DNA of 46,393 nucleotides from positions 1 to 46,393 of the forward strand of contig NZ_JHQR01000067.1 of the NCBI RefSeq assembly GCF_014843825.1. The letters run 5' to 3'. The translations under genes and the position numbers were made by a program. This document shows positions 20,463-28,825 of the stretch, piece by piece (the stretch's first letter is position 1; each line of letters opens with the position of its first letter). The notes under the pieces are model-generated. The model was not told where the DNA came from. It did no database searches and worked only from the letters and a program-made list of their open reading frames with translations. The DNA is from Mesorhizobium silamurunense (lineage in GTDB: Bacteria > Pseudomonadota > Alphaproteobacteria > Rhizobiales > Rhizobiaceae).

Positions 20463-20639
20463 ACAAGTTTTCCATGGGCAAAGCGGCGCGTCGAGGAATT
20501 CTTCTTCGTTTGACGGCGGCCAATACCGCTCGCAGGCACGTTTGAGTCTCATCCAGCATGATATCTTCATCCCACTGCGCGCCTGGCTGCAAAAGCCATG
20601 ACGCTGATGCTGGAAGCAAACCGTTGAGAGACCAGACCG

Positions 20640-21833
20640 GTGGAGCAGATACATCCGGCGATTTTTCTCTTTGCAGCCCGTGCCCTGCGGGATTTCGGCG
20701 ACGGTTTCGTGGCCGTACTATTGCCCGTCTACCTGCTCGCCCTCGGATTCACGCCTCTGCAGGTCGGGGTTATCGCCACGGCATCGCTGCTTGGTTCCGC
20801 GCTGCTGACCATAGGTGTCGGGTTCCTCGGCGCCAGACACGATCATCGTCAACTCCTGCTGGCTGGCGCTGGTCTGATGATTGCTACTGGCGTGGCCTTT
20901 GCCGTCGTCCATGACTACGCTTTGCTGTTGGTCGTCGCGCTCGCCGGCACGATCAATCCCTCGGCCGGCAGTGTCAGTGTGTTCGTGCCACTGGAGCACG
21001 CCGTGCTCACGCGCGAGGTCACGGAGCGCGAGCGCACCAGGATGTTCGCACGCTACAGTCTCGTGGGCGCGTTCGCAGGCGCCGCAGGCGGACTCGCTGC
21101 GGGAATACCTGACCTTCTGGCGCCAGTTGGCCTCGACCGACTTGCCGGCATCAAGGCCATGTTCGTCCTTTACGCGCTTCTCGGTCTGCTCGGTGGTTCG
21201 CTCTACGCGTGCATCCCGCGCCGCCCGGCGTTGGCTACCGGCACAGCCGCCGCGCTTGGCCCCTCGCGCTACGTTGTCTTCAAGCTTGCGGCCCTGTTCA
21301 GTCTCGATGCCTTCGCGGGAGGCTTCGTCGTCCAATCGCTGCTCGCCCTTTGGCTTTTCGAGCAATTCAACCTATCGCTTTCGCAGGCAGGTGTTTTCTT
21401 CTTCTGGTCGGGCGTGCTGTCGGCGCTCTCGTTTCCTGTGGCCGCCCGACTGTCGCGTCGCATTGGCCTGATCAACACAATGGTGTTCACGCACATTCCG
21501 TCCAGCATCGCTCTGATTTTGGCGGCGCTAGCGCCAACGCTCCCATTGGTGCTTGTCCTCCTGTTGATCCGGGCCGGTCTGTCGCAGATGGATGTGCCGA
21601 CCCGCTCGTCCTACGTAATGGCCGTTGTCACGGATGCGGAGCGGGCAGCCGCCGCGAGCTTCACGTCGGTGCCGCGCAGTCTGGCCGCCTCGGCCAGCCC
21701 TGTGCTTGCGGGCGCTCTCTTCGCGGCTTCGTTCCGAGCATGGCCACTGCTCGTCTGCGGGGTGCTGAAGATCGTCTACGATTTGCTGTTGCTGATGCAG
21801 TTCCGGGAGCTGAAGCCGCCGGAAGAACGCTGA
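20640..21833 (+). CDS. MFS transporter
   Basis: A 397-residue major facilitator protein with about 12 hydrophobic segments. The loop between helices 2 and 3 reads GVGFLGARHDHRQLL, a relaxed form of the MFS motif, and a central cytoplasmic loop follows the sixth helix (CIPRRPALATG). The start is a GTG at 20640. It is divergent from pcaI and shares its 217-bp upstream region, but nothing in the sequence proves that it carries an aromatic acid; an efflux role is equally possible. Its GC pattern is less extreme than that of neighbouring genes. Confidence 0.82.
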   Translation: MEQIHPAIFLFAARALRDFGDGFVAVLLPVYLLALGFTPLQVGVIATASLLGSALLTIGVGFLGARHDHRQLLLAGAGLMIATGVAFAVVHDYALLLVVALAGTINPSAGSVSVFVPLEHAVLTREVTERERTRMFARYSLVGAFAGAAGGLAAGIPDLLAPVGLDRLAGIKAMFVLYALLGLLGGSLYACIPRRPALATGTAAALGPSRYVVFKLAALFSLDAFAGGFVVQSLLALWLFEQFNLSLSQAGVFFFWSGVLSALSFPVAARLSRRIGLINTMVFTHIPSSIALILAALAPTLPLVLVLLLIRAGLSQMDVPTRSSYVMAVVTDAERAAAASFTSVPRSLAASASPVLAGALFAASFRAWPLLVCGVLKIVYDLLLLMQFRELKPPEER

Positions 21834-21913
21834 CGCGTCTTCCGGACTCAGGATCGAAGATTGTCGTTCCCTCGCGAATTTTTAGCGATTGACGTCGCCC
21901 TTCAAATCCAATA

Positions 21914-21945
21914 TTGAACAGGGTTATACAGGTTCATTGAACAGG
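21914..21945. promoter_or_regulatory. Probable GntR autoregulatory operator
   Basis: TTGAACAGG occurs at 21914-21922 and again at 21937-21945 (23-bp period), with a third ACAGG at 21928. TGAAC (21915-21919) is also inverted as GTTCA (21932-21936). The cluster ends 7 bp before the GntR start codon, a typical position for an autoregulated operon. Confidence 0.5.
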
Positions 21946-21952
21946 TATTGAT

Positions 21953-22678
21953 ATGGCCCGCCGCGCGACGCAACTCACTCCCGGCACGGGCAAGCCCGAG
22001 CAGATTGCGACGGTTCTGGAGCACGAGATCCGCTCCGGCGTGCTCGGCTTCGGCGATCGCCTGCAGAGCGAGAACGAGCTTGTCCAGCGCTTCTCCGTCA
22101 GCCGCAATACGGTTCGCAAAGGGCTGGAAGAGCTTTCCAGCCGCGGACTGATCACCACCAAGGTCGGCATCGGTTCCTTCGTCACCTTCGACGGCACGCC
22201 GGTCGATGATGCGATCGGCTGGTCACGCGCGCTCGCCAATGCAGGTGCCAACGCCGAAACCCGCACGTTGCGGCTCGAGATCATCGAGGATGCCGAGCTA
22301 GCGGCAAGACTCGGCGTCGAGAGCGCATCCTTCATCGCCGTCGATCGTGTGCGTACCAATGCCGATGACGGTCATGCCATTTCGATCGAGCGCAGCCGCT
22401 TGCCGCTGTCGCCCGAACTGGAAGACGTGCCGCTGCGCGGACTTCGAGAAGGCTCGCTGCACCAGACGCTGCGCGCGGCAGGGCTGGTGCCCGACCATGG
22501 CGAGGAGTGGGTCGACATCGAAATGTTGAGCACCGCCGACGCGGCCATTCTGGATTGCGCGGTGGGCACGCCCTTCCTCAGGACGCGGCGGCTGACGCGC
22601 GCCGCCGACGGACGTGCCATCGAATTCGTCACCAGCCTGCTCAACCCGGCGCACTTTGCGCTGCATCTGGAGTTCTGA
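21953..22678 (+). CDS. GntR-family regulator, HutC/UTRA subfamily
   Basis: A 241-residue regulator with a winged helix-turn-helix (IRSGVLGFGDRLQSENELVQ begins at about residue 27, then RFSVSRNTVRKGLEEL) and a C-terminal UTRA ligand domain. It is the first gene of a seven-gene operon, two bases before the next start, so it probably senses the compound that the operon takes up or one of its products. Repeats directly upstream suggest autoregulation. Confidence 0.92.
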   Translation: MARRATQLTPGTGKPEQIATVLEHEIRSGVLGFGDRLQSENELVQRFSVSRNTVRKGLEELSSRGLITTKVGIGSFVTFDGTPVDDAIGWSRALANAGANAETRTLRLEIIEDAELAARLGVESASFIAVDRVRTNADDGHAISIERSRLPLSPELEDVPLRGLREGSLHQTLRAAGLVPDHGEEWVDIEMLSTADAAILDCAVGTPFLRTRRLTRAADGRAIEFVTSLLNPAHFALHLEF

Positions 22679-22680
22679 GC

Positions 22681-23715
22681 ATGGCGGATGCGGCCGAGAT
22701 CATCGACCGGGCGATGGGCGCGCTGATCGGCGGGGCGCTTGGCGATGCGCTCGGCATGCCGACACAGCTTCTGTCGCTCGCCTGCATCGCCGAGCTCTAC
22801 GGCCATGTCGAAGATTTCGTCGCGCCTGCCGCCGATCATCCGGTGTCGAAAGGCCTGCCGGCCGGCACCATCACCGACGACACCGAGCAGGCGCTGCTGC
22901 TTGGCCGCATCCTTGTCGAATCCGGCGATCGCTTCGACCATGCTCGCTGGGTCAACGCGCTGCTTGACTGGGAAAGAGACGTGAAGGCGCGCGGCAGCTA
23001 CGACCTGCTTGGCCCTTCGACAAAGCGCGCCATCGACGCCATAAATGACGGTGTGCCGCCTGAGGAAGCCGGAAGTGGCGGCGACACCAATGGCGCGGCG
23101 ATGCGCATTGGCCCGGTCGGCATCATGATGCCGCTGGAGCCACTTCAGGCTCTGGTTGCGAAGGTGGCGGAAACCTGTCGCGCCACGCACAACACTTCGA
23201 TCGCCATTGCCTCGGCTGCCGCCGTCGCGGCGGCCGTCAGCAGCGGCGTTGCCGGCAGTGACTGGCGCGCGGCTTCCGAGCGCGCTGTCGCTGCAGCGCG
23301 TTTAGGTGCCACGTTGGGACACTGGGTCACCGGCGGCGACATCGCCGCCCGAATCGCCTGGGCGCAGGAACTCGTGCGCGGCAAGTCGGAGAACGAGGCG
23401 ATCCGGCTGATCGTCGATCTGATCGGAACCGGTGTCGCCAGCCAGGAATCGGTTCCGGCGGCGTTCGCCGTGCTGGAGGTCGCTGGCGGTGATGCGTGGC
23501 GGGCGGCCGTCATCAGCGCCAATCTCGGCGGCGACACCGACACAATTGGCGCCATCACAGCAGGCATGGCGGGCGCCTGCACCGGCGTGTCACGCCTGCC
23601 GCAGGACCGCATTGCTGGACTGAAGGGCATCGACCTCGCCGAAGTTCGCGCGCTGGCCAGTGATCTCGTCGCTGTGCGGACGGCAAAAGCTGGCTCGGGC
23701 AAGGAGGCCGCCTGA
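22681..23715 (+). CDS. ADP-ribosylglycohydrolase (DraG/ARH) family protein
   Basis: A 344-residue all-helical hydrolase with the dinuclear metal motifs of the family: LIGGALGDALGMP near the N-terminus, TDDTEQ (65-70), NGAAMRIGPVG near 140 and GGDTDTIGAI near 283. Characterised members remove ADP-ribose from proteins or small molecules by cleaving a ribosyl C1 bond. Here the gene is not near a nitrogenase or a toxin but between a GntR regulator and a PfkB kinase in an importer operon, so a catabolic substrate such as an N-ribosyl or N-glycosyl compound is more likely. The stop overlaps the kinase start (TGATG). Confidence 0.9.
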   Translation: MADAAEIIDRAMGALIGGALGDALGMPTQLLSLACIAELYGHVEDFVAPAADHPVSKGLPAGTITDDTEQALLLGRILVESGDRFDHARWVNALLDWERDVKARGSYDLLGPSTKRAIDAINDGVPPEEAGSGGDTNGAAMRIGPVGIMMPLEPLQALVAKVAETCRATHNTSIAIASAAAVAAAVSSGVAGSDWRAASERAVAAARLGATLGHWVTGGDIAARIAWAQELVRGKSENEAIRLIVDLIGTGVASQESVPAAFAVLEVAGGDAWRAAVISANLGGDTDTIGAITAGMAGACTGVSRLPQDRIAGLKGIDLAEVRALASDLVAVRTAKAGSGKEAA

Positions 23716-24689
23716 TGAGCGCGCGGCTCGTCCATGTCGGCAGCGCCGTGGTCGACTATGTCTACCGAATCGATGCCTTGCCGGCTCCCGGCACCGAAAA
23801 GAGCGCGTCGAGCTACGCGCGTGTCCCCGGTGGTGGCTTCAACATGATGGTCGCGGCAAGCCGCACCGGCATGAAGGTGGTGTTCGGTGGCCAGTTGGGA
23901 ACGGGACCTGACGGCGACTTCCTGCGCGCCGCTTTCGCAGCCGAAGGCATCGAGACGCTGACGCCGCCGTCACCCTCGATGGACAGCGGCAATTGCGTTG
24001 CGATGATCAGCGGCGACGCCGAACGGACTTTCGTCTCCTGGCCCGGTGCCGAAAGCCGGCTCACGCTCGACATGATGGCTCCCGTCAAGGTCGCTCCCGG
24101 CGACTGGGTGTTCGCGTCAGGCTACACGCTAAGCTATCCCGGCAGCCGCGATGCGCTCGCCGATTGGGTAGAGGCGCTGCCGCCGGAAATTCCTTTCGTC
24201 TTCGACCCGACGCCGGTGATCGCCGAGATTCCGCGGCCGATCCTGGATCGGGTGCTCACGCGCACGACATGGCTGAGCTGCAACACCGATGAGGCCGCAG
24301 AAATCGCCGGCGCCGGTGACGCACAGACTGTCGCTGTACGGCTGCTTGCCGAGCATTGTCCAAAGGCGGCAGGTGTGGTGATCCGTTCCGGCGCCCATGG
24401 CTGCCTGCTGCGGATGACCGAAAGCGGCACGCGGGCGATCGCGGGCTTCGAGGTTGTTGCCGTCGATACGAATGGCGCGGGCGATACCCACATTGGCGCG
24501 TTCGTCAGCGGCCTTTCACGTGGCATGCCGCCTTCCGAGGCAGCTCGCTACGCCAACGCGGCGGCGGCGCTTTCGGTCACCCGCCATGGCGGGTCGTCGG
24601 CGCCGACCGACAACGAAATCCGGGAATTCCTTGCCCAGCGCGATCAAGCGGCGGTCGCGCATTGCCGGGAACAAGAGGCCACAACTTAA
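23715..24689 (+). CDS. PfkB-family carbohydrate/nucleoside kinase
   Basis: A 324-residue ribokinase-like enzyme. The N-terminal GGGFNMMVAASRTG and the catalytic anion-hole signature DTNGAGDTHIGAF near residue 250 are intact, so it should phosphorylate a sugar or nucleoside with ATP. It is translationally coupled to the ARH-type hydrolase, which suggests it acts on the sugar that the hydrolase releases, for example ribose to ribose-phosphate. The true substrate is not known. Confidence 0.9.
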   Translation: MSARLVHVGSAVVDYVYRIDALPAPGTEKSASSYARVPGGGFNMMVAASRTGMKVVFGGQLGTGPDGDFLRAAFAAEGIETLTPPSPSMDSGNCVAMISGDAERTFVSWPGAESRLTLDMMAPVKVAPGDWVFASGYTLSYPGSRDALADWVEALPPEIPFVFDPTPVIAEIPRPILDRVLTRTTWLSCNTDEAAEIAGAGDAQTVAVRLLAEHCPKAAGVVIRSGAHGCLLRMTESGTRAIAGFEVVAVDTNGAGDTHIGAFVSGLSRGMPPSEAARYANAAAALSVTRHGGSSAPTDNEIREFLAQRDQAAVAHCREQEATT

Positions 24690-24728
24690 CAAGCCCGCAA
24701 ACCGGGCAAACAATGAGAGGAAAGAAAC

Positions 24729-25793
24729 ATGCGCATGCCCAGACTGACCGCTTTTCTGACGGCGACCGCCGTCGTCGTTTCAGCATTCACGCTCTCCGCC
24801 CAGGCCGCCGAAGAAGTGCATGTGCTCAATTGGAAGGGCTATGGCGCCGACGAGCCATGGGCTGTCGCCAACTTCGAGAAGGCGACCGGCTTCAAGGTGG
24901 TCAACGACTTCTTCAACTCCGAGCAGGAGATGCTGACGAAGCTGAGGACCAATCCCGGCCTCTACGACGTCGTGATGATCAATGCCGCCTTTAACGACCA
25001 GGCGATGGCCGGCAAGCTGATCCAGCCGATCGATGTTTCGAAGCTTTCCAACTATGCCGACGTCAGCAAGGACAAGGCCGGCTCGCCGATGCTCAACCAT
25101 GACGGCAAGGTCTATGGCGTGCCGTGGGTGTGGGGCTTGACCGCTCTTGCCATCAACGAAAAGTCTTTCGACAAGCCGCCGACGAGCATCGCCGAGATGT
25201 GGGACCCGGCGCACAAGGGCCGCGTCATCATCCGCGACGATGCCGTCGAGGCGGTGCAGTTCGGGGCGATTGCATCGGGGCAGAACATCAACGACATCAA
25301 GGACATGGACGCGGTCAAGGCGAAGCTCACCTCGCTGATGCCGCAGATCAAGACCTTCTGGAGCTCGGAGAATGACTGGAACCAGATGGTCGCCTCCAAC
25401 CAGATCGACATCGGCACCTACTGGAGCGGCTCGGCCGATCGCGCCAAGACGCATTTCAAGCTGCCGGTCTCGCTGGTCATCCCGCAGGAAGGCGCCGTCG
25501 CCTGGCTCGACGCCTTCTCAATTCCCGCCGGCTCGAAGAACGTCGCCGGCGCCGAGGCCTTCATCAACTACATGATCGACCCGAAATTCTACGTCGAGTG
25601 GGTCACCAAGGTCGGCGCTCCGGTCTCGGCCAACACCAAGGCGGTCGCCGCACTGCCCGCGGATGCCTTCAACCGCAAGGTCATGGGCAGCCCCGAGGTC
25701 GCCAAGCGCATCCAGTTCCAGGCGCCGATCACCGACGAACAGCGCGAGAAGTATCTGGCGCTCTGGCAGGAGCTGAAGGTCAACGTGAAGTAA
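24729..25793 (+). CDS. ABC transporter substrate-binding protein, PotD/PotF-like
   Basis: A 354-residue periplasmic binding protein with a Sec signal peptide (about residues 1-26, cleavage after LSAQA). The mature protein starts EEVHVLNWKGYG, close to the polyamine-binding family, and contains the family segment YGVPWVWGLTAL. It begins 39 bp after the kinase with GAGAGGAAAG upstream. PotD-like binders of this kind take up polyamines but also other small cations and amino compounds; the link to a glycohydrolase and kinase argues for an amine attached to a sugar. Confidence 0.9.
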   Translation: MRMPRLTAFLTATAVVVSAFTLSAQAAEEVHVLNWKGYGADEPWAVANFEKATGFKVVNDFFNSEQEMLTKLRTNPGLYDVVMINAAFNDQAMAGKLIQPIDVSKLSNYADVSKDKAGSPMLNHDGKVYGVPWVWGLTALAINEKSFDKPPTSIAEMWDPAHKGRVIIRDDAVEAVQFGAIASGQNINDIKDMDAVKAKLTSLMPQIKTFWSSENDWNQMVASNQIDIGTYWSGSADRAKTHFKLPVSLVIPQEGAVAWLDAFSIPAGSKNVAGAEAFINYMIDPKFYVEWVTKVGAPVSANTKAVAALPADAFNRKVMGSPEVAKRIQFQAPITDEQREKYLALWQELKVNVK

Positions 25794-25821
25794 TCGGCGC
25801 CTTTCGGGGAGGAGAAGCAAG

Positions 25822-26691
25822 ATGGGTGACCAGCTCGCGACCGGTTCGCGCCGCGGACTTAAGCCCGCCCTGCCGCTTCTCCTCCCTGCCTATCTGTGGC
25901 TGACGGTGGCGATCTTCCTGCCGCTGTCGGCCATGGTGTTCTTCTCCTTCATGACCGACCTGCCGCTGGCCGGGAAGGAATGGGCGTTCACGCTCGGCAA
26001 CTACGCGGCCTTCTTCTCGCAAAGCCTCTATTCGACGCTTCTTCTTGCGTCACTGCGGCTCGGGCTCGAGGTGACGCTATGGTGCGTCGTTGTCGGCTAT
26101 CCGGCGGCCTATGTGCTGGCCAAGGTGCTCAAAGGCCGAAGCCGCGAGGCGATCTTCCTGCTTGTCATCCTGCCGTTCTGGTCGAATGGGCTGGTGCGCA
26201 TCTTCTCTTGGGCGATGGTGCTGCGCGAGGGCGGCATTCTCGATACGGCGCTCAACGCCGTGCTGCCGTTCAAGATCAACATCGACCTCATGTATTCCTA
26301 TCCGGCCGTCATCATCGGTCTGGTGCACTCCTATGTGCCCTACATGGTGCTGACCTGCTATCTCACACTGCAGGCGATCGACGACTCGCTGCTCGAGGCC
26401 GGGCGCTCGCTCGGCGCCTCGCGGCTGCAGGTGCTCAAGCGAGTGATCATCCCGCTGTCGATGCCCGGTTTGATCGCGGGAGCGGCGCTGATCTTCGTGC
26501 CGGTCGTCGGCTCCTTCATGGAGCCGCGCATCCTTGGCGGCCGCACCGGCACCTTCTACGGCACCGTCATCGAGGATCAGTTCGTCGCCGTCTTCAACTG
26601 GCCGCTGGGTGCTGCGCTGTCCTTCATCCTGCTCGCCGTCGTGCTGATCATCCTAGCGCTGGCCGCTCCGGTCTTGCGGAGGGCCGGCTGA
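25822..26691 (+). CDS. ABC transporter permease, PotB-like
   Basis: A 289-residue inner-membrane permease with about six hydrophobic segments. The EAA coupling loop is present as LLEAGRSLGASRLQVLKRVIIPLSMPG. It pairs with the following permease; the two overlap by one base (TGATG at the junction). GGGGAGGAG upstream supports the ATG at 25822. Confidence 0.9.
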   Translation: MGDQLATGSRRGLKPALPLLLPAYLWLTVAIFLPLSAMVFFSFMTDLPLAGKEWAFTLGNYAAFFSQSLYSTLLLASLRLGLEVTLWCVVVGYPAAYVLAKVLKGRSREAIFLLVILPFWSNGLVRIFSWAMVLREGGILDTALNAVLPFKINIDLMYSYPAVIIGLVHSYVPYMVLTCYLTLQAIDDSLLEAGRSLGASRLQVLKRVIIPLSMPGLIAGAALIFVPVVGSFMEPRILGGRTGTFYGTVIEDQFVAVFNWPLGAALSFILLAVVLIILALAAPVLRRAG

Positions 26692-27479
26692 TGACGACGA
26701 CGCGCATCCTCGAATGGCTCGGGCGCTTCTACATCTTCCTGCTGCTCGCCTTTCTCTACCTGCCGATCATCATCATGGCGCTGATGTCGTTCAACGCCTC
26801 GCCCTTCTATCAGCTGCCGTTCGAATGGACGACGGACTGGTATGCCTCGCTCTGGCAGAACGACCAGCTGATATCAGCGACCTGGAACAGCATCGAGATC
26901 GCGATCATCACCACCATCATCTCGACGCTGCTGGGCTCGATGGCTTCGCTGGCGCTCTATCGCTACGAGTTCCGCGGCAAGAAGTTCCTGCAGGCGCTGC
27001 TGTTCCCGCCGATCGCCATTCCGTGGCTGATCACCGGCACGGCGATGCTGATCTTCTTCTTCGGCATCGGCATCGGTCGCGGGCTTGTCGCCATCCTGCT
27101 CGGCCATGTCGCGCTGGCGCTGCCTTATGTGATCGTCGTCGTGTCCGCGCGGCTGCAGACTTTTGCACCTGAACTGGAGGAGGCGGCGCGCTCGCTCGGC
27201 GCCAACCAGTGGCAGGTTACAAACCGCGTCACCTTGCCGTGGATCATGCCGGGCGTCATTGCCGGTGGGCTGTTTGCATTCGCCGTCTCGTTCGACCAGT
27301 TCGTGGTCTCGTACTTCTTGTCGACGCCCGGCCAGACGACACTGCCGGTCGAAATCTACGCCGCGATCCGCAAGGGGTTCACGCCGGAGATCAATGCGGT
27401 CTCAACGATCATCATCGTGGTGTCGATGGCGCTGATGCTGCTCACGGCACGCTTCTTCAAATTCGGCGGAGAAAAATAA
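26691..27479 (+). CDS. ABC transporter permease, PotC-like
   Basis: A 262-residue second permease with an N-terminal hydrophobic segment FYIFLLLAFLYLPIIIMAL and the EAA loop ELEEAARSLGANQWQV. The start at 26691 overlaps the stop of the first permease. A longer upstream frame is the shadow of the preceding gene and is ignored. It overlaps the ATPase start by one base. Confidence 0.9.
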   Translation: MTTTRILEWLGRFYIFLLLAFLYLPIIIMALMSFNASPFYQLPFEWTTDWYASLWQNDQLISATWNSIEIAIITTIISTLLGSMASLALYRYEFRGKKFLQALLFPPIAIPWLITGTAMLIFFFGIGIGRGLVAILLGHVALALPYVIVVVSARLQTFAPELEEAARSLGANQWQVTNRVTLPWIMPGVIAGGLFAFAVSFDQFVVSYFLSTPGQTTLPVEIYAAIRKGFTPEINAVSTIIIVVSMALMLLTARFFKFGGEK

Positions 27480-28543
27480 TGGCAGGCGTCCAGGTAGCGA
27501 ACGTCTCTCGCAGCTTCGGCGCGCACAAGGCGCTGGACGACGTCTCGATCGATTTCCCTGACGGCGGCTTCTATGCGCTGCTCGGGCCATCGGGCAGCGG
27601 CAAGACCACGCTGCTGCGCCAGATAGCCGGCTTCGATTTTCCGGACACGGGCCGCATCGCCATCGGCGGCGAAAGCGTCGAGCGGGTGCCGGTCGAGAAG
27701 CGGCGCATCGGCATGGTGTTCCAAAACTATGCGCTGTTTCCCAACATGAGCGTTGCCGAGAACGTCGCCTTCGGCCTTTCGGTGCGCGGCGAGCCGAAGG
27801 CGACGATCGCTGCCGAGGTGCAGCGCGCGCTCGATCTCGTCCAGCTCGGCAAGCTTGGCGGCCGCCGGCCGCATCAGCTCTCCGGGGGCCAGCGCCAGCG
27901 TGTTGCGCTGGCGCGCGCCATCGTCACCAAGCCGCGCGTGCTGCTGCTCGACGAGCCGCTCGGCGCGCTCGACAAGGCGCTGCGCGTCGACATGCAGATC
28001 GAACTGAAGCGCATCCAGCGCGAGATCGGCATCACCACCATCTTCGTCACGCACGACCAGGAAGAAGCGCTGACGATGAGCGACCGCATCGGCATCCTGC
28101 GCGACGGCCGGCTGGTGCAGGAAGGACCGCCGGAGGAAATCTACGACCGGCCGCAAAGCGAGTTCGCCGCGACTTTTCTTGGCGACGCCAACATCTTTCG
28201 CGGCGATGCCACGGGCAACGGGATCCGGCTGCCGGACGGCACGGCGATCGCCGCCGCTTCGGGTGCGTCTGTCGCGGTGGGCACAAAAGCAAGCTGTGCG
28301 GTGCGGCCGGAGCGCATCCGGATTTCGACCGGCGCTGCCACTGCCGGTGCCGACATTGCCAATGTGCTGAAGGGGCGGGTCTCGAAACGCATTTTCGCCG
28401 GCAACAACAGCACTTACTTTGTCGACCACGACGGGCAGACGCTGAAAGTCATCGTCCAGAACTCGGGCGCCGAACGCCTCGCCGAAGGCCAGCCGGTGGT
28501 TCTCAGCTGGTCGTCCGAAAGCACGGTGCTTATCGCCGCTTGA
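27479..28543 (+). CDS. ABC transporter ATP-binding protein, PotA-like
   Basis: A 354-residue importer ATPase with Walker A GPSGSGKT (36-43), signature LSGGQRQR near 134, Walker B LLLDEP near 156 and switch His in FVTHDQEEAL. The C-terminal 120 residues form the TOBE-type regulatory domain. It closes the GntR-ARH-PfkB-transporter operon. All motifs are canonical, unlike the paired ATPases of the next importer. Confidence 0.92.
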   Translation: MAGVQVANVSRSFGAHKALDDVSIDFPDGGFYALLGPSGSGKTTLLRQIAGFDFPDTGRIAIGGESVERVPVEKRRIGMVFQNYALFPNMSVAENVAFGLSVRGEPKATIAAEVQRALDLVQLGKLGGRRPHQLSGGQRQRVALARAIVTKPRVLLLDEPLGALDKALRVDMQIELKRIQREIGITTIFVTHDQEEALTMSDRIGILRDGRLVQEGPPEEIYDRPQSEFAATFLGDANIFRGDATGNGIRLPDGTAIAAASGASVAVGTKASCAVRPERIRISTGAATAGADIANVLKGRVSKRIFAGNNSTYFVDHDGQTLKVIVQNSGAERLAEGQPVVLSWSSESTVLIAA

Positions 28544-28549
28544 GCTAGT

Positions 28550-28799
28550 CTAGTTCCCCAGTACAGAAATTTTGACCGGTAGACGGAGGCGGCATGCCTT
28601 GGAGATTGGCCGAAACTCCTATCCCGTCGTTATCCCAGGGTCTCCGCGACGCCGCTTCGCGCTGCTCCGCCCTGGGATGACGAGGTTGGGGAGACGTCAG
28701 CCAATCCCCAGCGTTTGCGCTGATTTCACAGAACTGAACAGTGAAAATCGTGCCCGCCGACAAACGGCAACCTTTCAAAATCTTGTGTCGAGGAACTAG
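28550..28799. mobile_element. Possible 250-bp MITE-like element with imperfect terminal inverted repeats
   Basis: CTAGTTCC at 28550-28557 is inverted as GGAACTAG at 28792-28799. Inside these, ACAGAAATTTTGACCGG on the left matches the inverted right end ACAAGATTTTGAAAGG, giving imperfect ends of about 30 bp. TA sits at each tip (28551, 28797), as for IS630/Tc1-type target duplication. The interior has no gene but holds a second palindrome, ATCCCAGGG (28632) with CCCTGGGAT (28670), which resembles a common rhizobial repeat. It fills the gap between a converging operon and regulator gene. Confidence 0.4.
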
Positions 28800-28825
28800 C
28801 CGATCGGTGAAGTTTTGGGAGAGGC

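Noticed and set aside
22681..23715. DraG regulator of nitrogenase
   Set aside because: No draT or nif gene is nearby; the operon context is import and sugar phosphorylation.
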